This document shows, piece by piece, positions 1 through 8,297 of a DNA stretch of 64,000 bases; positions within the stretch are counted from its first letter, which is position 1, and each line of letters opens with the position of its first letter. Made by a program: the position numbers and the translations under genes. The notes under the pieces are model-generated. The model ran no database searches. It was given only the letters and a program-made list of their open reading frames with translations, and was not told where the DNA came from. This stretch comes from Cunninghamia lanceolata (lineage: Eukaryota > Streptophyta > Pinopsida > Cupressales > Cupressaceae), in assembly GCA_027924645.1 (NCBI GenBank), contig BSBN01001807.1, positions 13,348,001 through 13,412,000 of the forward strand, given 5' to 3'.

Positions 1-750
1 TCAATGTAATGTTTTCTATATATTGTAAACCTAGTTGGTCTAGGTGAGGTATAATTGCGAAAATGAAAATATGAAAGTATAAAGAGTAGAATATGAATAT
101 CATATGCATTGTGATATGCGACTGAAGGAGAAAGAGTGGAAGTGTTAGAGGATGTCCTGATTCATCTTGAAGATATTTTTGTGATAGGAGGGAAGTGAAG
201 AGTGTACTTAACTGATCCAATCATCAGAAGAAGCAAATTTACAATCATCAAAGGTGTGAGCTTCAATGTTAATTTTCAGGTAGTAGGACTGTCATACTGT
301 AATCATTTCTAAGTTTTTTCTTAGTTCATAGAGTATTTACTTCCTTGGGAGTGACCCTAAAACAAATTCTATAGGGAGTTGTAGCTTCCTTGGGAGTGAT
401 CCTAAAATAAAGTCTTCATGGAGTAGTAGCTTCCTTGGGTTGTAGCCCTAAAACAAAGTCAGTAGGGAGTAGTAGCTTCCTTGGGTTGTAACCCTAAAAC
501 AAAGTTGTAATTTTTGAGCTACATATATTGTGAGTTAATCCTCACCATGGTTTTTCCCTTCTTGGGTTATCCATGTATATCTAATGTTATGTGTTGATGT
601 GCATTGTGTTGATCTTTCATGTTTATGTTGATGTTGTAATGCTTAAGTTTTAATATGCTCCAAAGGATTTGAAGTTTGTTTAGATACTAATTCACCCCTA
701 GTATCCTAGTGTGTTAACAAATCTTGGGTGTTATAGGAAAGCTTGTTGTA
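1..750 (+). mobile_element. 3' part of an LTR (Ty3/gypsy element, truncated by window edge)
   Basis: The stretch ends just before a tRNA-iMet primer-binding site at 753-763. It contains a block at about 543-575 (CACCATGGTTTTTCCC followed by a GGGTT..CCA motif) that recurs near the 3' end of the copia LTRs later in the window and is common in plant LTR U5 regions. A 45-bp tandem repeat lies inside it. The LTR start is outside the window. Its pairing with the downstream gypsy body rests on position only, because no second LTR copy is visible. The next element, A, interrupts the body at 4.6 kb. Confidence 0.6.
340..507. repeat. 45-bp tandem repeat inside the LTR, about 3.7 copies
   Basis: Copies start at 340, 385, 430 and 476, each opening with CTTCCTTGGG and containing CCTAAAA and GGGAGT(A/T)GTAG. 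Copies 3 and 4 share a TTGTAxCCCTAAAACAAAG variant, whereas copies 1 and 2 carry AGTGAxCCTAAAA. That pattern suggests stepwise duplication. The last copy is truncated. Confidence 0.85.
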
Positions 751-752
751 TA

Positions 753-763
753 TGGTATCAGAG
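753..763 (+). promoter_or_regulatory. Primer-binding site (tRNA-iMet type)
   Basis: TGGTATCAGAG matches the start of the plant LTR-element primer site complementary to the 3' end of initiator methionine tRNA. The twelfth base expected (C) is A here. It marks the LTR/internal boundary of the gypsy element. Confidence 0.7.
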
Positions 764-857
764 AAACTAGGTTCAATACATGGACTTGTGAGCTCACTGC
801 ATTAAAGTTTTCTTCAAACATTAATAATTGTTAATGTTTACATGTTCTTTTGCCAGA

Positions 858-1274
858 ATGGTAAGAACAAGACAAACCCCAAGGAAGAAGGTAATAGGAA
901 ATGAACGTTACCTAAAGGCTAAGAAGGATCAAGCCTAAAAAGTGAAAATCCTAGACAATGTTAGTTACATTGAAGGTGCATGGTTAACTGACTTTGAGAC
1001 CTTCGCTGATGCTCTTAAGCATATCAAGCAAGAGAAGGAGAATAAGGACAAAGCAACTAAGGCCATTGTTCATATCTCTAAAGATGAGCTGGTCAAATCT
1101 TTTGTGCATAGGGACTTACCATTGGGATGTGGTTCTAGTGCCCTTGTTAGTAGTTGGGAAGTTATGGATGAATACCTACGAGTACATCCATCTTCCAGGC
1201 CTAGTATGGTAGTCCTCAAGGATGAGGATGAAACTAAGGAGATTCTCCTTTCTGAAAGAAACCTAAAGTTGTGA
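858..1274 (+). pseudogene. Leader ORF between primer site and gag, unknown function
   Basis: An ATG at 858 opens a basic N-terminus (MVRTRQTPRKK) that stays in one frame to 1274, broken once by a TAA after 26 codons. The intact part from 942 has 110 codons, is mixed-charge and hydrophilic, and ends in a Lys/Glu-rich tail. It lies about 95 bp after the primer site and about 200 bp before the gag ATG at 1477, so it belongs to the element's leader. I do not recognise the family and see no zinc finger, membrane segment or protease motif. It could be a captured host fragment, a diverged gag N-terminus, or part of an older insertion. Confidence 0.4.
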
Positions 1275-1476
1275 GATGACAAAATTTGTAATAAATGAGG
1301 ATACTACATAATCCATAGACATTATATTACAAATTAAGAAATTTGGCAAATATTTCCTTTTCTTGTTTAAAAGATTGTATAAATGAGAAATTATTTATGT
1401 TTATGAATGAATTCAATTATATGAAAAACTAATTAAATGCTTAACATCAAAACTTTAAGATAAGTAGAATTTCAGC

Positions 1477-2592
1477 ATGGTTCAAACTAAAACCAATCTT
1501 GGGAGTAGTCAGGAGGTAGGGCAACCCTTTGGTAACTTGATGCACAGTTGGACCAGATTCTTACAATGCTTAATGAAACAAGAGAAATGATTGATAATCT
1601 AGAGCAAGAGGTCAAAGTAGACTTGAGCAAGAAACAACTCATGAAGGTGAGGATGAAAATCGCCATGAACGAACCACCCAGAGTGAACATGGGGAAAATA
1701 TTTCAGAGTCAAGACCAGATAAGGATTTAAGAGGAACCATTTGGCTCTCAAATTGTCTAGGGACATGAATAAAGTCACACCCCCTAACTTTGATGGAACT
1801 TGAGTAGAGATTCCATTGAGGCATGACTCAGTGAAATAAAAATATTTTTATATCAAGAACTATTCAAAAATAAACAAAGTGGTATGGAGAGCATATCAAC
1901 TATCTGGAGAAGTATCCACTTGGTGTATGAATAAAAAGATAGAATTGGGATTGAGTTCATTGAGTCTAACATGGGATAAGTTTGTAGAACTCTTCAGGCA
2001 AAGATGGTTGCTGTAATTGTATTTTAATCAGAAACTCATAGATTTTAAGAACTTGAGACAAGGCGACTCATACGTAATGAGTATTGGGAGAAGTTTACTC
2101 GTCTCCTTAAGTATGTTCCTCAATACCAACAAGACGAAAGGTTCTATATATGGAAGTTCCTCATGGGGTTAAATGCCCAAATGGGAGGTGAGGTAGATGT
2201 TCATGGCCCCATTACTGTGGACCAAGTCTATGAAAAATCCATTAAGAAAGAACATAAGCTGAAGTCCATAACTGCTTATTGGGAAAAGAACTGTAAAAAG
2301 TACAATTGGTCACAATCTTCCCAAATATTCAAGAAAAAGAGTGACAAGCAAAAATTTAGAAAGAAGGGTGATAAGGGAACCTGAAACAATCAGAATGAGT
2401 CCAGAGGTGACAAGAAAAATGGCAAAAATAATAACCCCAAGAAGGATGGAGATAACTCGGGAAAGCCTTATGATAGGCGAGGACCTCCTAGAGGGTGTTT
2501 TTCATGTGGAGGTGACCACTATGCTAATCAGTGTCCTAAAAAGACACAAGGGATGCAACCGTGAGGAAATCCCTTACCATAACAGCGGGTAG
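1477..2592 (+). pseudogene. Ty3/gypsy gag pseudogene with CCHC-like knuckle
   Basis: The reading frame must be pieced together across several shifts. From 1477 the start MVQTKTN is typical of plant gypsy Gag. Around 1770-2260 the retrotransposon Gag core is clear: a Trp-rich capsid segment (TWDKFVELFRQRW), then a QKLIDFKNLRQGD-like stretch, then YVPQYQQDERF and GLNAQMGGEVD. At about 2497-2535 there is a zinc knuckle with spacing C-x2-C-x3-H-x4-C, one residue shorter than the classical form but a variant I know from plant gypsy Gags. The protein would package element RNA in virus-like particles. At least four stops or frameshifts make it non-functional. Confidence 0.75.
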
Positions 2593-2649
2593 CTTTCCAG
2601 TAGAGAATCCATACAACATTGGATAATTGACATGTAGAGTATTAGATTA

Positions 2650-3830
2650 CTCCAGTTGAAACTATAGGTATTTTGTTTGGTGTCCTAATTTTAGTTTTAA
2701 TAGATACTGGTGCAACCGAATGCTTTATTTCACCAAAAGTATTAGATAAAATATCTAGAAAAGTTGGTTGTATGAAAAAATCATGGTTAGTAGAGTATGC
2801 TAACCAAACAAGGGCTTAGGTAGAGCAGTATTTGTTCAAAGCTAAGGTTGAACACCTGATATTTTTGACTGAAGTAAACCTATATGTAGCCCCCTTAGGA
2901 TCTTATGATGTCATTCTAGGAATAAACTAGCTATAGAAGAATAGGGCTAAAGTAGACTATTTTGCAAAAATAGTAGAATGCCTAGATGACCTTGGAAACA
3001 TAGTTTTCCTGCAAGGTACTTCTAGAGAGGCCAAGCTAAGGTAAATATCTATGGTACAGTTGAAGAGAGCCAAGCGAAAAAGGTGTCAACTCTTCACAGC
3101 CAAAATGAAGAAAATTGATGATTACAAAGAGTCCATTTTTCAAGATGACTTAATGTATTATGAATCTCAGAAACTCCAAGTAATGGAAGAAGATGAATCT
3201 ATAGATCAAGAAAGATCAGATATAGAGAAGTACCCTTTATTACGAGATTCTGAGGATGTATTTCGAGATGAATTACCTGGATACCTTCTAAGAGAGATTT
3301 TGAATTTTCCATGGATATTATTCCAGGATCAGAACCCATATCCAAAGCTCCTTATCAAATGACCACAATAGAGTTGATGGAGTTAAAGTCTCAGTTGCAG
3401 GAGTTGTTAGCTAAAGGATAGATAAGGCTCAATGTTTCATCCTAGGGAGCACTAGTGATCTTCGTTAAAAATAAGGATGACACACTACATTTGTGCATAG
3501 ACTATCATATGCTTAATAAAGCAACGATAAAGAATAAGTATCCATTGCCACGTGTTGATGATCTCTTCGATCAAATGTGTGAGGCAGTTGTGTTCTCCAA
3601 GATTGATCTACGATCTTGATACCATTAGTTAAGGTTGAGAGATGAAGATATCCATAAAACAACCTTTAGAACTAGATATGGACATTATGAATTCACAGTT
3701 CTACCTTTTGGACTAACGAATGCACCTGCAACATTCATGAATTTAATGAACAATGTATTCAGAGACTTCTTGGATAAGTTTGTTCTTGTGTTCTTAGATG
3801 ATATTCTGATTTTAAGAGTCAAGCATTGCA
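2650..3830 (+). pseudogene. Ty3/gypsy protease and reverse transcriptase relic
   Basis: The aspartic protease active site DTGA is at 2703-2714, followed by a YDVILGI flap-like segment near 2905. After an acidic linker (open from 3051 to 3362) the RT domain begins. [12 protein letters not shown] and KYPLPRVDD lie around 3490-3565, FSKIDL near 3596, [10 protein letters not shown] and [12 protein letters not shown] at 3650-3740, and the catalytic box is FLDD at 3791-3802 (the usual first Tyr is Phe). The RT stops right after this box: the thumb and all of RNase H are missing, and the sequence passes directly into the pre-integrase region. In-frame stops occur at several places. Confidence 0.8.
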
Positions 3831-3889
3831 AAAGTCCAAGGTAGCTGAATATTATGAGCAGGTTAAGCAGCTCTCTCAGACAATCCTCA

Positions 3890-4560
3890 AGATTTAAGGT
3901 ATGATGGATTCCACTTTGAACCAGATGAACTATTAAGATTTAGAGGAAGGATGTATGTTCTGAACTCTAAGGAGTTAAGGAATATCGTGTAGAAAGAAGT
4001 TCATTCTACTCCCTATTCAAGATATCCTAGAGTGACGAAATTGCTAGCTGATGTAAAACCATTATATTTCTGGAAAGGAATGAAGAGGGATGATACAAGG
4101 TTCGTAGAAAGTTGTTTAGAGTGCTAGAGGGTGAAAGCAAAACATCATAACCCAGCAGGAATCCTATACCCTCATGAGATTCTGAAATGGAAATGATAGA
4201 TCATCAGAATGGATTTTGTACAAGGTCTTCCTATGTCTATAAATAGGCATAACTCTATTTTGATAGGGTAGACAAACTCATTAAGGTAGCTCATTTCATA
4301 CCTAGGAATTTGATAGATGGAGCACCAGTCATAGCCCATAAATTTATGTAAGAAATGTTTAGATTACATGGTAGTCCTAAAAAGATCATCTCAAATAGGG
4401 ATGCATAGATGACATCAATGTTTTGTCAAACCTTATTTTCCTCACTTGGAACTTAATTGAACATAAGTTCAACTTATCATCCTAAGATAGATGGTCATAT
4501 GGAAGGAGTAAACCAAGTTTTGGAAGATCTTTTAAAAATGTATTACATGGACCAACAATA
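3890..4560 (+). pseudogene. Ty3/gypsy integrase relic
   Basis: The N-terminal zinc region is recognisable near 3995-4125 (HSTPYSRYP with the second His replaced, then FWKGMKRD and CLEC). The catalytic core follows, with the first Asp in MDFVQGLP near 4212, the second Asp in SNRDA near 4400, and the motif STYHPKIDGHMEGVNQ near 4466-4515 carrying the Glu. Similarity resembles plant chromovirus-type integrases. The core ends abruptly at about 4560, where ORF2 sequence of element A begins, and no C-terminal or chromodomain part follows. A local duplication of about 29 bp (4525-4553 and 4569-4596) sits at this junction. Confidence 0.75.
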
Positions 4561-4589
4561 CAAGTGGGAAGATCTTTTGAGAATGTATT

Positions 4590-5110
4590 ACATGTATTCA
4601 TCCAACTCTCCCTCTGGTCAGCTGAAGAGTCTGATACACTCTGTAAGTACTCATTTTGAATATTTTGAGAAGTCAGCAGAAGTTAAAGTAAAAAATGAAT
4701 ATAATGAGAAGAGATTTGTTGAAATAAGGAGATTAATTAGCTATGATAGATCAGTACTTGATACCAGTGTAAAGAGTATTCAAAATTCTCTCTCTAAAGA
4801 TGTAGAGATCTATAAGTTTTATCTAAATTGGTCTAAAGTTGTTAAAGATATTGAGAAGATTAAGTACATAGAGCTCAAACTATCTAACATTTCTCAGTCC
4901 TATAGTCCTTTAACTGGGTCTGTAGCAACAAAAGAATGTCAAGTAGTAAGTTTACAAAATGAATTGAGTAATTTGGAGAAGGAAAAGGTCAAAGTTTTGG
5001 GTAGATTGGATGAGCTCCGAGGAGTGATTTTCCCCAAGTTAGAAACTATGTATGACCTATTCGCAGAATCCCAAGTTGCTGCTGCTACTAGTGACCCTAC
5101 TGATCTTTAA
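4590..5110 (+). pseudogene. Element A: C-terminal part of ORF2
   Basis: The segment aligns with the ORF2 end of element B (around 47690-47780) through a QLKSLIHSVSTHFEYFEKS-type block, then continues for some 150 residues that B lacks. It is highly helical, with heptad-like Leu spacing near its end, and finishes with TAA at 5108-5110. By chance it is fused in frame to the gypsy integrase tail, giving an open frame from 4457 to 5110 (217 codons). That fusion is a product of the junction. This is the 3' end of the second ORF of the family; the matching 5' part lies downstream of the LTR at 8298-10620. Confidence 0.65.
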
Positions 5111-5497
5111 AAGGTAGAATCATGGGCATTTTTGTTCAGTAGGCATATATCCGTCTTGGGCAGCTTAAAGAAGAACTAGGATAGCGAATTATCACAATTG
5201 AAAAATATTTTTGGTAATATTTTTTTGTTGATGAACAAGGCTTGAGGATTGTATATTCATATGCAAAAGTACATACTTAGAGTTTTGACCCATGTACATA
5301 AATTTTTTGCATGAATTTTGATATGCAGATTCCAGTCTTTGCCATTGATGTTAAAGGGGGAGAGGAAAAGTAGTGAAAAATGAAGAATTAATCTAAGGGG
5401 AGGCATTGGAAATCACAAGTTTATATAGTAAGGGGGAGTTGTTCTAACACTTAGTCATTTTTCACTAAGTGTTGCCATCAATGCAAAAGGGGGAGAT
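5111..5497 (+). other. Element A 3' untranslated region with repeated polypurine tracts
   Basis: Four polypurine tracts of the AAAGGGGGAGA type occur at 5353-5363, 5396-5403, 5430-5439 and 5485-5496, the last directly before the LTR. Multiple tracts are a known hallmark of the Sirevirus lineage of Ty1/copia. Between tracts 3 and 4 is a perfect 10-bp inverted repeat (5446-5455 with 5464-5473, 8-base loop). The region matches 47795-47915 of element B, where the left arm of the hairpin is absent. Confidence 0.75.
5446..5473 (+). repeat. Hairpin next to the polypurine tract
   Basis: AACACTTAGT at 5446-5455 is the exact reverse complement of ACTAAGTGTT at 5464-5473, with loop CATTTTTC. It lies 12 bp upstream of the last polypurine tract. 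Element B keeps only the right arm (around 47881-47892). Confidence 0.7.
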
Positions 5498-6605
5498 AGT
5501 TGGCAAGAGACACTGCTAGGCATGTCAAGTGTTGTCATTGATGGTAACTAAATCTATCTTATACATTCACATTTCATCAGTGGATCACACCGAAAGTCAG
5601 ATTGCAAAGTTGTCTAAGTCTGCATAGACAGGAACAGGGCATATGACAGGGTTTAGCATTTTGGTCCACATTTCTCCACAAGAAATCATATTGTGCTACA
5701 GATTTGAGGGAATGTTAAGGGATGTTAGGGCTACCTAAATCCAATATTTTAGCCTCCAATGACAAAGGGAGTGTAAGTTACAAGCATCTGAGTATCAGGT
5801 TTTGGTTAGATAGTTAAGTCTGGTGAAGAACAGGCCGACTAGGTGTTTGATCTTTGTGCGGATGAAGAGAAGTGATTGGTTGAGTAATTTATGAGATCCA
5901 GTTATATTGGCTGACATGTGAGGTGACTTGGATACATAAGTTCTAGTTTGTATTGGTATTTGTGCATGGATTCAGCCAACAGAATAGTGCTCTTTAAAAG
6001 TCTCTAAGTTTTTCTTAAGGCCAACTATAATTGATGCATTTCATGTAGTGGATATATATAATCGATGAGTTCAAGCATTTTGGTGTGTGTAGTTGTGAAT
6101 ATGAAGGAATAAGTGCAAAGTATAGCAAAATCTAGTGCAAAGTGAAGAGATCTGAGCTCCAAATCATGGCAGAGCAGTGAAGTAGGGAAGAGAGAGATGA
6201 AGTGTGCAAAGTTAGTGTATTGAGCTCAACCGAAACTGTAATCTTGCATTGTTAGATGTTATTCCTTAGTTCAAACATTCTAGTGAACTTTTGTAATTGA
6301 TTTGTAGGCAGTGAGCCTCTTTGAGCAGTGAGCTCTAGGCAGTGTGCCCAAAGGCATGTGCCTTCCCCTTTGTAATACTTTTAATAGAGTATAAATTCTT
6401 GTGGGTTAACCCCCACCATGGTTTTTCCCTTAACCGGGTTTCCACATAAAAATCTTGGTGTTCATGTGTTGTGATCTTGTTGTTTATGTTCTTGTGTTCA
6501 TGCTTCTTTCTTTTGGATGTATGTGATAAATTAATAAAAGAACAAAGTAATAAGTTTTGCAGAACACTAATTAACCCCCCCTCTCAGTGTTCCTTAATTT
6601 CAACA
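5498..6605 (+). mobile_element. Element A: single LTR (Sirevirus-like copia)
   Basis: The left end reads AGTTGGCAAGAGACACT, matching TGTTGGCAAGAGACACT of element B with the first T mutated. The right end TTCAACA is followed by the primer site. It shares with B's LTRs the TATA box, the gagcAGTGAGC-type short repeats near 6306-6345, the CACCATGGTTTTTCCC block near 6415 and the C-rich CCCCCCTCTCAGTGTTC tail. At 1108 bp it is shorter than B's 1466 and 1481 bp. Internal element sequence flanks it on both sides, which is not the normal order. Confidence 0.85.
6051..6060 (+). promoter_or_regulatory. TATA box of LTR A
   Basis: GATATATATA lies in a context (GGATATATATA, then T/C-GATG) that is also present at 42868-42880 and 48822-48833 in B. 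Conservation across three diverged LTRs supports it as the element promoter, about 555 bp from the LTR start. Confidence 0.65.
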
Positions 6606-6607
6606 AT

Positions 6608-6619
6608 TGGTATCAGAGC
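6608..6619 (+). promoter_or_regulatory. Element A primer-binding site (tRNA-iMet)
   Basis: TGGTATCAGAGC is a full 12-base match to the plant initiator-tRNA primer site and begins two bases after the LTR end, the usual spacing. Confidence 0.9.
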
Positions 6620-6674
6620 CAAGTTCCTTAGAAAAAGTTTAACAGCTTGAGGAAGATCTAGAAAGGTGTTTCCA

Positions 6675-7886
6675 ATGGGTTCATTCAAGTATTCTAATGG
6701 CATCAATGAACAAATTAAACTTGCTTTAGAATATTTTGATCAGTCCAGAGCAGAAGTCAAAGAACTGTAAAAGAACCTTAAAGATGCCAAAGATTTCATT
6801 AAGACCTTAAAAGGACAATTGAGAAAATCTAATGGAAAAAGGAAGGAGCTACTTCATCAACTAGCAAATCAAAATGAAGACAATGATATGAATGAGGCCC
6901 TGAAGGAGAAGACAAAGGAATGTGAGAAGCTAGCAAAAGAAGTTGTTGTCCTAAAACATGAGATGGAATCCAGGGTGATGAGACTAACCAAGGAAATTGA
7001 GGAAAGGAAGAAGACTGAGGAAAAACTGAATCAATCTCTGAAAGAAAGAACAGAAGAATGCTGCAGATTGGATAGGATAATTGGCCATCTAGAGTTTGAT
7101 CTACAAGAAACCAGGGAGAATGAGAAAGAATTTGAAAGACAAATTGTCATTCTCAAACATGACCTAGAAGTTGCAAATGAATATAAAGAGAAATTCAAGA
7201 TAATCTCGGCTATACTTGAGGTGTTGCTTGATAGTCAGAAGAAAGTAGATGATAAGCATGGTCTGGGATTTGAGAAAGGTGAAATCTCTGGATCTTGTCA
7301 AAGAAATCTTGAAGCAAGAAATCAAAGAAGGAATCCTAGAAGACCTCTGGTAAGACAACCTAATGCTTAAAGGTATCCATCTTTCAATGGCAATTGTTTC
7401 AAATGCAATACGTATGGTCATAGAGCTAATCAATGCAGAAGTCAAGTGAATCAAAATGCATCATCTTTCTCCAATCAATGCTTTAATTGCAAAAGGATAG
7501 GTCATAAGGCTGAGGAATGCAAAAGTGGATCAAGGAATCCTCCTAAGAACAAACAAGTGTTCAATGGAAGATGTTTTACTTGCAATAAGTTTGGGCATAT
7601 TGCAATGCAATGCAGATCTAAACCTGCTCCAACATGTAATTGTCAAAAAAATAAGATTGTGTGTTTCAACTGCAACAGATCTCGACACATTGCTAAATTT
7701 TGCAAAAGCAAAAAGGAGAACTTACAAGAAGGTAAAGGAAAAATAGAGTAGACATTGGACAAAGGCAAGGGAAAAGTTGATGAGATCCAGATTGAAATGA
7801 ACAAAACATGGGTGAAGAAAGGTGAAATGAATGTTTACAATGGATTCGCACTAGAATCTGGTGCTGATAATTCCTCCAGGAATTAA
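6675..7886 (+). pseudogene. Element A gag: coiled-coil protein with four CCHC knuckles
   Basis: A single frame runs from ATG 6675 to TAA 7884-7886 (about 403 codons), interrupted by stops at 6768, 7368 and 7749. The first 190 residues are Lys/Glu-rich coiled coil. They are followed by a block (LLDSQKKVDDKHGLGF) equivalent to the LDEIL-SQRS-DK-GLGY segment of plant copia Gags. Four intact C-x2-C-x4-H-x4-C knuckles lie at 7395-7436, 7479-7520, 7572-7613 and 7662-7703. The upstream Gag capsid-like domain of autonomous copia elements is not apparent, so this is a short nucleocapsid-type Gag. It would bind element RNA. The 7368 stop is CAA in element B, so it arose by a C-to-T change. Confidence 0.8.
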
Positions 7887-8297
7887 ATCAGGAGCTCTGG
7901 CTTAGGGGGAGCTGCTTTGAAAATCTAATTCCCCCTAAATCTAGCATGATGAATGAAGTTAAAGAAGCCTATTGCAAATCTATTAAAGAAAATTTAGGAA
8001 GAAAAGAAGCTAAAGCGATTGATTGCGGAGCAATTGAAGGTTGACTATATGCAAAAATAATGTAACCGAATGTATTAGGGCAGAGCATTTAATACAATGG
8101 CAAATTAGGTTTTGCGGAGCATAAAAAGTCATTCATTCATCATTTGAATCACTTTGCATTTGAAGAAAACAAGAAGAAGAGCACTTGAGTTGAGATTTCA
8201 AAAATTTGAAGTGCGACAGGCGAATTCATCATCCTACTCTAATCCCATGGAAAAAAGGTATTTTTTTGCGAATCTTTGAACTTGTGATCTTTTTGAA
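7887..8297 (+). other. Element A spacer between gag and ORF2
   Basis: No protease or integrase motif is present. A stretch around 7893-7945 (GGAGCTCTGGCTTAGGGGGA and an inverted purine/pyrimidine CCCCCTAA partner) matches 44618-44665 in B, so the spacer is a shared element feature. Confidence 0.6.
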
